Assembly (NCBI GenBank): GCA_964442135.1
Contig: CAYTYN010000015.1
Coordinates: 1-30,387, forward strand
Origin: Avanaerovorax sp964442135
GTDB lineage: Bacteria; Bacillota; Clostridia; Peptostreptococcales; Anaerovoracaceae
Length of the DNA stretch: 30,387 nucleotides
Direction: 5' to 3'
Shown: in pieces, positions 8,441 through 16,202 of the stretch
How positions within the stretch are numbered: the stretch's first letter is position 1
Layout of the letters: each line of letters begins with the position of its first letter
The notes under the pieces: model-generated
Database searches by the model: none
Told to the model about the DNA's origin: nothing
Seen by the model: only the letters and a program-made list of their open reading frames with translations
Position numbers and translations under genes: made by a program

Positions 8441-8475
8441 GAAAGAAGTTTGTAGGAAGGAAGCGGGAACATATC

Positions 8476-9699
8476 ATGTATTCCACCAGAAAAAGAAGTA
8501 AGTATATATTCTCTCGGCCAAAGAAGCGCTACTTCGTGATCAAAGCCGCAGCGGCTCTGATAGCTTTGCTGCTCATCTGTCTTATCGCCATGTTCATATA
8601 CGTCAACCTCTTCGGGATCAATTCCAAGGTTCATCTGACGGTGAGCCTTCCGACGGCTGAGATAAACTCCGAAGTCATGGCGTCTTCCTTCATAGAATCC
8701 ATCGACGACGGAGGAACGGTGGCGGAAGACGCCCTTGTGGATACCTCTGCCCTCGGAACGACTGAGTGCGTTCTGATCATCTCCATAAACGGCAGGGAAA
8801 AAGAATACTACATGGATGTGCAAATTCAGGACACCACAGCTCCGGTTATTCAGTGCAGCTCCACCGTTAACGTGCTGGTGGGCAGCAACCCTGATATGAC
8901 ATCCATTGCCAGTGCAACGGACAACTCCAACGAGGAGGTTACTCCTCAGCTTTCCGGAAGCTACAGCACAGACGAGGTTGGCTCTTTCGATCTGACCTTT
9001 ACCGCCTCTGATCCTTCCGGAAACGAAGCTGCCGTGGACTTCACTTTAAACGTCATCGACGCGGCAGACTATGAGCAGATATCCGATTCTCTTAAGGATG
9101 AGGACGGAAACATCACCTTTATGACCGATAACGGGTATCAGGGTACTATCGACAGTGACGGCGTAGTCTCCGTTGAAGATATTATTATAGTGAGCAGCTC
9201 CACACCTCTCCCATCCACCTACGGATCGGGGATCGACGCTGACGCTCTCAATGCTTTCACGGAAATGCGAAGCGCCGCAGCCGCGGACAATGTAAGCATT
9301 TATCTGATGTACGCCTTCCGGAGCTACAGCCAGCAGAGCTACCGCTACTCCAATATGGTGCGCTATTACGGCGAGGAGGCAGCCTCGATCTACTGCGCTG
9401 AGGCCGGATGCTCTGAACATCAGACCGGTCTTGCCTTCGATGTGAACACATCCAACGACAGAGCCAGCGATGAACTGGCCTCTCAGTTCGTCGAAACCGA
9501 CGCCGGAGCATGGCTCATTGAGAACTGCTACAAATATGGATTTATCATCAGATACCCGGAGGGTAAAGAGGCTGTTACCGGTTACGCCTATGCCCCGTGG
9601 CACATCCGCTACGTGGGAACGGACTTAGCGGAACAGCTTTACAATGACGGTGACTGGATCACTTTAGAGGAATACTTCGGCCTTCCATACGCCGGGTAG
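8476..9699 (+). CDS. Membrane-anchored VanY-like D,D-carboxypeptidase family protein with Ig-like domain; catalytic Glu replaced
   Basis: The 407-residue protein has a basic N-terminus and one membrane helix (about residues 24-46), so the rest lies outside the cell. Residues about 115-195 form an Ig-like/DUF5011-type beta domain (DTTAPVIQCSSTVNV...LTFTASDPSGNEAAVDFTLNVID). Residues about 250-400 are the M15B/VanY peptidase domain, which trims D-Ala from peptidoglycan stem peptides. The zinc motif S-x-H315-x(6)-D322 (SEHQTGLAFD) and H376 (PWHIRY) are present. The glutamate that normally precedes PWH (EPWH, the general base) is alanine here (A373, codon GCC). The enzyme may be inactive, altered, or a binding protein. 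It starts after GGAAGGAAG. Confidence 0.85.
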   Translation: MYSTRKRSKYIFSRPKKRYFVIKAAAALIALLLICLIAMFIYVNLFGINSKVHLTVSLPTAEINSEVMASSFIESIDDGGTVAEDALVDTSALGTTECVLIISINGREKEYYMDVQIQDTTAPVIQCSSTVNVLVGSNPDMTSIASATDNSNEEVTPQLSGSYSTDEVGSFDLTFTASDPSGNEAAVDFTLNVIDAADYEQISDSLKDEDGNITFMTDNGYQGTIDSDGVVSVEDIIIVSSSTPLPSTYGSGIDADALNAFTEMRSAAAADNVSIYLMYAFRSYSQQSYRYSNMVRYYGEEAASIYCAEAGCSEHQTGLAFDVNTSNDRASDELASQFVETDAGAWLIENCYKYGFIIRYPEGKEAVTGYAYAPWHIRYVGTDLAEQLYNDGDWITLEEYFGLPYAG

Positions 9700-9746
9700 A
9701 CGGCATAATTCCGGCCGCGTATGTTGAGATGACTGTCATGGCTCAG

Positions 9747-9799
9747 CGGAGTACCGGCCGGCGGTGCGATCAATGCGCAACCTGCCGGCCGGTACTCCG
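9747..9799. terminator. Strong hairpin between convergent VanY-like and pyrI genes
   Basis: Sixteen-base perfect arms (CGGAGTACCGGCCGGC at 9747-9762 and complement at 9784-9799) enclose a 21-nt loop. Only a weak T-rich tail (TTGCTTT) follows on the plus strand. Its place between convergent genes suggests termination, mainly of the plus-strand unit. Confidence 0.65.
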
Positions 9800-9834
9800 T
9801 TGCTTTATATACGGCGATCTGTTGAGGCGCTCGT

Positions 9835-10257
9835 CTATCTGGCTACGTGCTCTGCGTCACAGTAGATGCATCTGTAGGCCTTCCTGCCTTTATCTACTAA
9901 TTTGAAGCTGTGAACAACCTCCTGCTCTACAGAGGTTATACATCTCGGATTCTTGCACTTTATCACGTTGGTGAGCGTCTCCGGAAGCTCCAGATGAACC
10001 TTCTTCAGAAGCTCCCTGTCCTTAACTATGTTTACGGTTATGTTGTTATCTATGTATCCCAGCACGTCCAAGTCCAGCTCTATCTTCTCATCGATCTTGA
10101 TTATGTCCTTTTTTCCGTATTTTGTGCTGGTTGCGTTCTGGATGATAGCTACGCAGGAATCCAGCTTGCCAAGTCCCAAAAGCTCATAGATCTGTATTCC
10201 CTTCCCCGCCTTGATGTGGTCTAATACGATGCCGTTATTTACTCCGTCTATATTCAT
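9835..10257 (-). CDS. pyrI: Aspartate carbamoyltransferase regulatory subunit
   Basis: The 140-residue protein is the allosteric chain that binds ATP, CTP or UTP and assembles with PyrB catalytic trimers in pyrimidine synthesis. The N-terminal nucleotide-binding domain (MNIDGVNNGIVLDHIKAGKG) is followed by a zinc domain with C101, C106, C130 and C133 (CKNPRC...CIYC). It starts after GAGGAGG, 53 bp behind pyrB, as the last gene of the minus-strand pyr operon. Its presence means this organism has an allosterically controlled ATCase holoenzyme, unlike Bacillus subtilis, which lacks PyrI. Confidence 0.96.
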   Translation of the reverse strand: MNIDGVNNGIVLDHIKAGKGIQIYELLGLGKLDSCVAIIQNATSTKYGKKDIIKIDEKIELDLDVLGYIDNNITVNIVKDRELLKKVHLELPETLTNVIKCKNPRCITSVEQEVVHSFKLVDKGRKAYRCIYCDAEHVAR

Positions 10258-10310
10258 GTTTTACCTCCTCATTTGAGTTTGTGTTTTGATTTATTCGGAA
10301 ATTGCTCCCT

Positions 10311-11237
10311 TTACCCTCTCTTTATTCCGAGAAGGAAGAGGATCAGCGCCATTCTGATGTGCTTTCCGCACAAGGCCTGAAAGAAGTAGCACGCCCTCGG
10401 GTCGTCATCCACCTCTACAGAAATCTCGTTAACCCTTGGGAGGGGATGCATTATGGTCAGATCCTTCTTAGCGTTTTCAAGCTTCTCCAGGTTCAGGATG
10501 TAGCTGTCCTTCAGCCTGATGTAGTCCTCTTCATTGAAGAATCTCTCTCTCTGCACACGAGTCATGTAGAGAATATCCAGCTCCGGCATGGCCTCGTCCA
10601 AGCTTTCCACCTCAACCCACTCAGCACCGGCGGCATTCATCTTTTCCTTTATATATTCAGGCACCTGAAGCTCCTGAGGAGAGATGAGGACGAACTTGAT
10701 GTTTTCATACCTGAGCATAGCCTCTATCAAAGAATGTACCGTGCGTCCGAACTTAAGGTCTCCGCAGAGACCTACGGTCATATCACTTAACCTGCCTTTT
10801 TTCCTCTTTATGGTGAGAAGGTCTGTAAGGGTCTGGGTCGGATGAAAGTGCCCGCCGTCCCCTGCGTTGATAATAGGAACGGTAGTCCTCTGAGCGCCTA
10901 CCACAGGAGCGCCTTCCTTCGGATGTCTCATGGCGATGATATCCACGTAGCAGCCTACGGTCCTGATGGTATCGCTTACGCTTTCACCCTTTGCCGCAGA
11001 GCTGGAGCTCGCTTCGGAAAATCCCAGCACTGTTCCCCCCAGCTCCAGCATGGCGGCTTCAAAGCTGAGCCTGGTTCGAGTGCTCGGTTCAAAGAAGAGG
11101 GTTCCCAGCTTTTTGTGAGCGCAGATGTTCTCATAGGCGCTATGGTTTTCTACGATGTCATCTGCTACTTTGATGAGTCGGTCAATTTCCTCCACAGTAA
11201 GATCTGTAATGTTGATTAGGTTCCTGATTTCGTTCAT
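10311..11237 (-). CDS. pyrB: Aspartate carbamoyltransferase catalytic subunit
   Basis: It joins carbamoyl phosphate to aspartate, the committed step of pyrimidine synthesis. The 308-residue protein carries the carbamoyl-phosphate signature FFEPSTRTRLSFE (S52-T-R-T-R56), the SSSAAKGES loop with the lysine borrowed by the adjacent subunit, HPTQTLTDLLT, and the MHPLPRVNE motif. It is cytosolic and partners with PyrI directly downstream. The start lies 2 bp past the pyrE stop, with GGAGAT upstream. Confidence 0.97.
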   Translation of the reverse strand: MNEIRNLINITDLTVEEIDRLIKVADDIVENHSAYENICAHKKLGTLFFEPSTRTRLSFEAAMLELGGTVLGFSEASSSSAAKGESVSDTIRTVGCYVDIIAMRHPKEGAPVVGAQRTTVPIINAGDGGHFHPTQTLTDLLTIKRKKGRLSDMTVGLCGDLKFGRTVHSLIEAMLRYENIKFVLISPQELQVPEYIKEKMNAAGAEWVEVESLDEAMPELDILYMTRVQRERFFNEEDYIRLKDSYILNLEKLENAKKDLTIMHPLPRVNEISVEVDDDPRACYFFQALCGKHIRMALILFLLGIKRG

Positions 11238-11239
11238 TG

Positions 11240-11884
11240 CTATTTATCTCCTTTCATCCACCCCTCGTCAGAAGGGTTATCTCTAAACTTGAAAATCCTG
11301 TCTATATCGTCGTCAGCGATCCTTCCTGTTTCAGCGGCTACCCTCGCCAGAGTGTCCAGGTCGCAGAGGCTGACGTTTTTCACCTTGTGCTCGGCGAGCC
11401 TGTCGAAACCTTTCTTCATTTTATATGTGAATATGCTGGCGATCCCAAGGACTTCGGCTCCTGCTTCCCTTAGAGCGTCCACCGTGTCGCACACGGATCC
11501 CGCTGTGGAAATCAGATCCTCTATCACTACCGCTTTTTCTCCCTTTTCTATTCGTCCTTCTATTCTGTTAGTCCGTCCGTGATCCTTAGCGGAGCCTCTT
11601 ACATAACCCATAGGCATTCCCAGGATATGCCCCGTTATGGCCGCGTGGGCTATGCCTGCGGTGCTGGTTCCCATGATAACCTGACACTGAGGATATTCAG
11701 ACCTTATTATATCCGCCAGTCCTTCCTCTATCATGTTCCTGACCTCAGGCGCGGTGAGGGTAAGCCTGTTGTCACAGTAGATGGGACTTTTTATCCCGCT
11801 GGCCCATGTAAATGGCTCGTCCGGTCTTAAGAATACTGCTCCTATGGAAAGAAGTCCTTCCGCTATATCCTTTCTCCCTGTCAT
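11240..11884 (-). CDS. pyrE: Orotate phosphoribosyltransferase
   Basis: It transfers the phosphoribosyl group of PRPP to orotate, forming OMP. The 214-residue protein has the PRPP-binding motif VVIEDLISTAGS; the usual form is VISTGGS, so one Gly is Ala here, which is conservative. GYVRGSAKDHGRTNRIEG carries the catalytic loop region. I choose the ATG at 11884, which has GGAGGG about 9 nt upstream; a GTG two codons earlier (11890) sits too close to that site. It begins 2 bp after the pyrF stop, so translational coupling is likely. Confidence 0.95.
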   Translation of the reverse strand: MTGRKDIAEGLLSIGAVFLRPDEPFTWASGIKSPIYCDNRLTLTAPEVRNMIEEGLADIIRSEYPQCQVIMGTSTAGIAHAAITGHILGMPMGYVRGSAKDHGRTNRIEGRIEKGEKAVVIEDLISTAGSVCDTVDALREAGAEVLGIASIFTYKMKKGFDRLAEHKVKNVSLCDLDTLARVAAETGRIADDDIDRIFKFRDNPSDEGWMKGDK

Positions 11885-11886
11885 AA

Positions 11887-12594
11887 TCACTTTCCCTCCT
11901 CTGTGAATTCAGCCATACATTTTTCATACGCCTTTACCCCATCTTCCGCCTTTGTTATAGGACGTCCCACCACTATATAGTCGGCGCCCAGCCGTCTCGC
12001 TCCCTCCGGTGTGGTTATTCTGACCTGGTCGTCCTTCTCTGCGCCCGCAAACCTTACTCCCGGAGTAACGGTTAGGAAATCCTTTCCCACGGCCTTATGA
12101 ATCATATCGGCTTCCAGAGGGGAGCATACCACCCCGTCTAGGCCGGCTTTTTTCGCATTTTCGGCATACCTTATCACCACGTCCTTTAGATCTCCTTCGA
12201 TAAGTAGCTCTTCGTTCATCCGCTCCCGGCTGGTAGATGTGAGCTGAGTCACGGCTATTAGGATAGGTCCTTCTCCCTTTTCCGACATCAAGCCTCGCTT
12301 CGCCGCCTCCATCATCTCCATGGTTCCCGCGGCATGGACGTTTATCATATCCACGGAAAGCTTTGCCAGAGATCTCATGGCTCTCTCTACGGTATTAGGG
12401 ATGTCGTGAAGCTTAAGATCTAAGAATATCTTGTGGCCTCGTTTTTTTATCTCCCTTACTATTTCCGGACCTTCGCTGTAGAAAAGCTCCATGCCGACTT
12501 TAACGTAAGGCTTCCTTTCCGTAAATCTATCCAGAAATTCCAATGCTTCCGCACCCGAACCGAAATCCAGCGCTACTATCACGTCTTTTCCCAT
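11887..12594 (-). CDS. pyrF: Orotidine 5'-phosphate decarboxylase
   Basis: It decarboxylates OMP to UMP, the last step of the pathway. The 235-residue TIM barrel has the catalytic D59-x-K61-x-x-D64 (FLDLKLHDIPNTV), the VTPGVRFAG phosphate-loop strand and YIVVGRPIT near the C-terminus. It starts after AAGGAGG, 14 bp beyond pyrD. The length fits the short bacterial type. Confidence 0.96.
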   Translation of the reverse strand: MGKDVIVALDFGSGAEALEFLDRFTERKPYVKVGMELFYSEGPEIVREIKKRGHKIFLDLKLHDIPNTVERAMRSLAKLSVDMINVHAAGTMEMMEAAKRGLMSEKGEGPILIAVTQLTSTSRERMNEELLIEGDLKDVVIRYAENAKKAGLDGVVCSPLEADMIHKAVGKDFLTVTPGVRFAGAEKDDQVRITTPEGARRLGADYIVVGRPITKAEDGVKAYEKCMAEFTEEGK

Positions 12595-12608
12595 AGGTCT
12601 TTACCTCC

Positions 12609-13517
12609 TTAAGCAATTCCTATTATATCCTCCAGGCGCTTTATTCCCAGCTGATCCATCAGCTTTGGCAGGGCCTCTATGATTTCTTTGCAGGCGTAGG
12701 GATTTACCAGGTTGGCCGCCCCTACCTGAACAGCCGCAGCTCCTGCCATCATCATCTCTATAACGTCTTCAGCGGTGGATATGCCTCCCATGCCGATCAC
12801 CGGTATCTCTACGCTGTGATAGACCTGATTCACCATGCGGACGGCTACAGGGAATATGGCAGGTCCTGAAAAGCCTCCCATCTTATTGGCTATTATCGGC
12901 TTTCCGCTTCTGATATCTATCCTCATTCCGAGCATGGTATTGATAAGGCTTATTCCGTCCGCACCGGCTTCCTCGCAGGCGCAGGCTATGGACACTATGT
13001 CCGTTACGTTGGGGCTGAGCTTTATGTATACCGGCTTAGACGTTGCCTTCTTTACCGCTTTTGTTATCTGAGCCGCGCTTTCCGGAAAAACGCCGTAAGC
13101 CATTCCGCCGTTGTGAACGTTAGGACAGCTGACGTTGACTTCTATTATATCCACCTGATTCTCACCGTCCATGACCTCGGCGCAGTACCGGTATTCCTCG
13201 GGGGAAAAACCGCTTATGTTGGCTATGATCGGTTTTTTAAAGACCTTTTTCAGCTCCGGAAGCTCTTCATCCCGAACCCTTTCCACTCCCGGATTCTGCA
13301 ATCCCACAGAATTTATCATTCCGGCGGTACACTCCGCTATCCGGGGCAGGGGATTTCCCAGCCTTGGCTCCTTAGTCGTTCCCTTGATGGATATGGCTCC
13401 CAGTATATTTATGTCGTATAGTTCAGCGAATTCCCTGCCGTATCCGAAGGTTCCGCTGGCCGGTATCACCGGATTATCCAGTAAAATACCGCTTAGTGTT
13501 ACTCTTGTGTCTGCCAT
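12609..13517 (-). CDS. pyrD: Dihydroorotate dehydrogenase B (NAD+), catalytic subunit
   Basis: It oxidises dihydroorotate to orotate with FMN; electrons pass through PyrK to NAD+. The roughly 302-residue class 1B enzyme has catalytic Cys131 in NVSCPNVHNGG, the NSVGLQNPG loop and the FMN-phosphate region GMGGISTAEDVIEMMMAGAAAVQVG. I choose the ATG at 13517 (MADTRVTLSG), which has GGGAGG at the right distance. An in-frame ATG further upstream would extend deep into pyrK and has no family sequence. The first 19 bp overlap the end of pyrK, as is usual for this pair. Confidence 0.96.
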   Translation of the reverse strand: MADTRVTLSGILLDNPVIPASGTFGYGREFAELYDINILGAISIKGTTKEPRLGNPLPRIAECTAGMINSVGLQNPGVERVRDEELPELKKVFKKPIIANISGFSPEEYRYCAEVMDGENQVDIIEVNVSCPNVHNGGMAYGVFPESAAQITKAVKKATSKPVYIKLSPNVTDIVSIACACEEAGADGISLINTMLGMRIDIRSGKPIIANKMGGFSGPAIFPVAVRMVNQVYHSVEIPVIGMGGISTAEDVIEMMMAGAAAVQVGAANLVNPYACKEIIEALPKLMDQLGIKRLEDIIGIA

Positions 13518-14248
13518 TTTATTTCCTCCCTGAAGAAGACGGGGCCGTCCCTGCAAACTCTTTTACTGCCATCTGTCGTCTCCATGGTGCATCCCATACA
13601 TGCGCCGAAGCCGCAGGCCATCCTGGCCTCAAAGCTGAACTGACCGTCAGGGACTTCTTCCCACACCGCCTTGAGCATAGGAGCCGGTCCGCATGCAAAG
13701 GCGTAATCGTACTTCCTCCCCTTCATAGCTTCTGTGACAAAGCCTTTTATCCCGCAGCTTCCGTCCACAGTAGTTATGACAGGCTCTACGCCCAGGCTTC
13801 TGAAATCCTCTGCCAGTATCACCTGCTCCTTTGAATTGAATCCCAGAACGACCTCCGGCTCCATGCCGCTTTCCTTCATCGCCTTTGCCAGTCCGTAAAG
13901 GGGAGGAACTCCTATTCCCCCTCCTACGATCACCGGCCTTTCGGCTTTGCGTCCTAATATGGATATGTCAAAACCGTTTCCCAAAGGCATGAGGACGTCC
14001 AGACAGCTGCCTTCTTCCATCCCCGCCAAGGCTTCCGTTCCCTTTCCTACTATTTTAAATACTATGGTCAGAGATCGGTCGTCCCATCGGCTTATGGATA
14101 TAGGTCTTCTCAGATAGAATCCGGGAACGGCGATATTTATAAATCTTCCCGGTCTTTCCACCTGACTGCAGTCCCCCGCCAATGTCATCAGGTATACGTC
14201 CTTTGTCAAAGGCTCCACCCCGGTGATCTCCATAACTTTTCTTTCCAT
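13499..14248 (-). CDS. pyrK: Dihydroorotate dehydrogenase B, electron transfer subunit
   Basis: This iron-sulfur flavoprotein carries electrons from PyrD to NAD+. The 249-residue protein has the FAD-binding RRPISIS motif (about 48-54), the NAD-binding IVGGGIGVPPL segment (about 107-117) and a C-terminal [2Fe-2S] site with C212, C217, C220 and C232 (ACGFGACMGC...VC). I choose the ATG at 14248, preceded by GGGGAG; an upstream start at 14293 would overlap the attenuator hairpin and add non-family residues. It is the first structural gene of the pyr operon, directly behind the leader. Confidence 0.94.
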   Translation of the reverse strand: MERKVMEITGVEPLTKDVYLMTLAGDCSQVERPGRFINIAVPGFYLRRPISISRWDDRSLTIVFKIVGKGTEALAGMEEGSCLDVLMPLGNGFDISILGRKAERPVIVGGGIGVPPLYGLAKAMKESGMEPEVVLGFNSKEQVILAEDFRSLGVEPVITTVDGSCGIKGFVTEAMKGRKYDYAFACGPAPMLKAVWEEVPDGQFSFEARMACGFGACMGCTMETTDGSKRVCRDGPVFFREEIKWQTQE

Positions 14249-14267
14249 GGCGTTTCTCCCCAAACGT

Positions 14268-14312
14268 AAAAAACAGGTCCGGCCCCTTGTCAATCAGACA
14301 AAGAGTCAGACC
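14268..14312 (-). terminator. Intrinsic attenuator in the pyr operon leader
   Basis: On the minus strand a 16-bp stem (5' arm at 14312-14297, 3' arm at 14291-14276) has one mismatch and three G-U pairs, a 5-nt loop, then TG and six U residues (14273-14268). It ends about 20 bp before the pyrK start, well downstream of the promoter, so it acts inside the leader. The 5' arm lies inside a leader ORF, which allows ribosomes to block the hairpin. Confidence 0.82.
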
Positions 14313-14409
14313 CGTCAGAAAATCTATAATATGAATAGGACAACAGATAGGAAGGGAGTTGAACGCGCAAGATATCAGGTTTATCCGTTTTCCCTCTAAA
14401 AGTTCCCAT
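14290..14409 (-). CDS. Candidate pyr operon leader peptide (39 codons)
   Basis: A short ORF begins at ATG 14409 behind a strong GGAGGGAGG and encodes MGTFRGKTDK...YLLSYSYYRFS...LSD, then TGA at 14292-14290. The stop falls at the loop/3' arm of the attenuator, so a ribosome that reaches it covers the whole 5' arm. The region just before the hairpin is U-rich and has four UAU tyrosine codons in the last half. E. coli pyrL, the leader of pyrBI, has this same logic: low UTP slows polymerase in a U-rich tract, the ribosome catches up and the terminator cannot form. The peptide itself needs no function. No similarity to PyrL sequence is claimed. The 14249-14606 interval otherwise holds the promoter, a tandem repeat and a terminator listed separately. 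Confidence 0.68.
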   Translation of the reverse strand: MGTFRGKTDKPDILRVQLPSYLLSYSYYRFSDGSDSLSD

Positions 14410-14457
14410 GGCGGCCTCCCTCCAAATACTCTGTTTATTTTTGCTCAAATCTACGGT

Positions 14458-14486
14458 ATAGTATCACAGCTTTATGCGGTTGTCAA
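14458..14486 (-). promoter_or_regulatory. Sigma-70 promoter of the pyr operon
   Basis: On the minus strand a perfect TTGACA (14486-14481) and TACTAT (14463-14458) are separated by 17 bp. The predicted start is near 14451, giving a leader of about 200 nt before pyrK with the leader ORF and attenuator inside it. Confidence 0.85.
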
Positions 14487-14490
14487 TACA

Positions 14491-14538
14491 TCGGAAAATA
14501 GTCAGAAAAAGCTTTCGGAAAATAGTCAGAAAAGGCTT
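14491..14538. repeat. Tandem 24-bp direct repeat, two copies
   Basis: TCGGAAAATAGTCAGAAAAAGCTT (14491-14514, given as one unit of 24 bp: TCGGAAAATAGT then CAGAAAAAGCTT) is followed by a second copy at 14515-14538 differing at one base. It lies upstream of the pyr promoter and covers the T-rich tail of the permease terminator on the minus strand. It may be a simple duplication or a binding site. Confidence 0.75.
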
Positions 14539-14571
14539 TCGCCTCCCGAAACGGTCGGAAGGCGAAAGCCT
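14533..14571 (-). terminator. Rho-independent terminator of the YfcC-like permease gene
   Basis: A perfect 12-bp stem (AGGCTTTCGCCT and its complement, arms 14560-14571 and 14533-14544) is followed on the minus strand by TTTTCTGACTATTTT. It lies 36 bp after the permease stop and separates it from the pyr promoter. Confidence 0.82.
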
Positions 14572-14606
14572 GCGAAATGGATAATCAACCACGTAGATTT
14601 AAGCTA

Positions 14607-16016
14607 TTAGAACGGTCCGTAACCTATACCGTTGGCGATAACTATGAGAATGTATGCCGAAACGATCATGGTAAGGAATATCTTCCAGGACATTTTCAGC
14701 CATTTTCCGTAGTTCAGTCCGCACAGTGAGCAGCAGACAAGTCCTCCGCCCGGCCACAGCATGTTGGTTATACCATCGCCCAGCTGATATGTGAGTACCA
14801 TTACCTGCTGATTTATTCCCAGCAGAGTTCCCAGCGGGCTCATGATAGGCATCATGATCACGGCCTTACTGGAACCGGATACCACGAAGAAGTTAAACGC
14901 GGTAACGAACAGGAATATGAGCAGAAGTGTTACGAGAGCGCTCTTTCCTTCGAATGCGCTGGCCATGTAGTATACTATGGTATCAATGATCTGCCCCTGA
15001 TTCAACAGAACCATTACGGCCTGAGCAAGACCTATGGCAAAGGCTGCGGCCAGAACCTGGGTAGCTCCCTGTACGAAAACCTGGCAAAACTGGTTAGGTC
15101 CTATGCGATATATAAAGGAAATTATGATCGCATATACTACGTAGTAAGCAGCGAACTGAGCCAGACCGAAGTCTAAGTTCAGACATCCGTAGGCGATCCA
15201 TATGCACAGGATTATGAAGAGAACGAGGGTAACAGCTTCCTTCCATGTGAAACTGGTCTTTTCGATTCCTTCTCCCGATTCTTCCATTCTCTTCCGTTCT
15301 TCCAGCTGAGCCTTGTATTCATCGGCCACGTAGCTGTTTTCCGGATCCTTCTTTATTCTGCGAATGTAGAGCATGAGACCTACGAATCCGATGGTAGCAA
15401 GTACCAGGAATACGATAAATCTATAACCTATACCCGAGAATGTAGGAAGTCCTACTATCTGCTGAGAAATACCTGTAGTGAACATGTTAACCATACCACA
15501 GGCAAAGCCCGCCGTAGCTGCGAACATTATGGTTCCGGCGGCTACCAGTCTGTCATAACCTAAGGTAATTACCAAAGATGTAACGATTGGGAAGAACGGA
15601 TATACGCCTTCTCCTGCTCCGAGAATGTTCATTCCGGCAAAGTAGAGGTAGAAAATTATAATGGCTATTATGTTCTTACCCTTAGTAACTTCAGAAAGCT
15701 TGGTTATACCTACCTTCAGGGCGCCGGTATGGTTCAGAATACCCAGACAACCGGAGCAGATAAGCAGGGATCCCATAACAGAAGCGCCGTTTACGAATCC
15801 TGTGTAAATGGCAGAGAAGAAATCCTGAAAACTAATAGGATCTTCGGTCTCAATAAAATTAAATACTTCCGGATTTACCGTACCTGAATCATCGGTGCCG
15901 AACTCTCCGCTAGGCACTATATAAGATAATATAGTGACAAGGATCATGATAGCGAACATTATCACGAACACATGTGGCATCTGAAAGCCCTTCTTCTTTT
16001 GTAACGTTTCTCCCAT
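14607..16016 (-). CDS. YfcC/DcuC-family membrane permease
   Basis: The 469-residue integral membrane protein has about 11-13 hydrophobic helices. It resembles the C4-dicarboxylate anaerobic carrier/YfcC superfamily (PF03606), whose members carry dicarboxylates, arginine/ornithine or other amino-acid-like substrates. Family-like features are the opening helix ending YIVPSGEF, GAGEGVYPFFPI, FFVVSGSSKAVIMMPIMSPL and GDGITNMLWPGGG. A charged cytoplasmic loop lies near residues 215-245. Its ribosome site AAGGAGG lies unusually far (30 nt) from the ATG, with a hairpin between. A sigma-54-like promoter lies about 170 bp upstream. Because it is divergent from M20 and YtcJ-like hydrolases, an N-acyl amino acid or small peptide is a possible substrate (inference). 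Confidence 0.86.
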   Translation of the reverse strand: MGETLQKKKGFQMPHVFVIMFAIMILVTILSYIVPSGEFGTDDSGTVNPEVFNFIETEDPISFQDFFSAIYTGFVNGASVMGSLLICSGCLGILNHTGALKVGITKLSEVTKGKNIIAIIIFYLYFAGMNILGAGEGVYPFFPIVTSLVITLGYDRLVAAGTIMFAATAGFACGMVNMFTTGISQQIVGLPTFSGIGYRFIVFLVLATIGFVGLMLYIRRIKKDPENSYVADEYKAQLEERKRMEESGEGIEKTSFTWKEAVTLVLFIILCIWIAYGCLNLDFGLAQFAAYYVVYAIIISFIYRIGPNQFCQVFVQGATQVLAAAFAIGLAQAVMVLLNQGQIIDTIVYYMASAFEGKSALVTLLLIFLFVTAFNFFVVSGSSKAVIMMPIMSPLGTLLGINQQVMVLTYQLGDGITNMLWPGGGLVCCSLCGLNYGKWLKMSWKIFLTMIVSAYILIVIANGIGYGPF

Positions 16017-16053
16017 TTTGTTGTGACGCGTCTTCTGACGCGCTATCCTCCTT
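16017..16053 (-). promoter_or_regulatory. Hairpin between a distant Shine-Dalgarno site and the permease ATG
   Basis: The only good ribosome site is AAGGAGG at 16053-16047, 30 nt before the ATG at 16016. Between them a 6-bp perfect stem (CGCGTC / GACGCG, 16042-16037 and 16032-16027) with a 4-nt loop can form. Folding would reduce the effective spacing to about 14 nt. No ATG, GTG or TTG lies at normal distance from the site in the reading frame. Confidence 0.55.
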
Positions 16054-16187
16054 TTCCTTTTACGTCTTGAATTCCGTCTTTGCTTTTCTCCTCTTCTTCA
16101 GTTCTTCATTTCATTATCCATTACGCTGCACCGGCGGCCTCGAGCACCGCTGAAACATTTAGTATTGTGTTACATCATCATACTTTC

Positions 16188-16202
16188 GCATTTTTCGTGC
16201 CA
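16188..16202 (-). promoter_or_regulatory. Candidate sigma-54 (-24/-12) promoter of the permease gene
   Basis: The minus strand reads TGGCACGAAAAATGC: a perfect -24 half (TGGCACG), correct 4-nt spacer, and ATGC for TTGC, with the critical GC at -12 kept. It is the best -24 match in the window. Its -24 end overlaps the palindrome at 16200-16222, as in the dpp promoter. Confidence 0.62.

Noticed and set aside
14491..14571. Repeat plus hairpin considered as a CRISPR or small mobile element end
   Set aside because: There are only two adjacent copies with no spacers, and the hairpin has a T-rich tail, so it is explained as a terminator.
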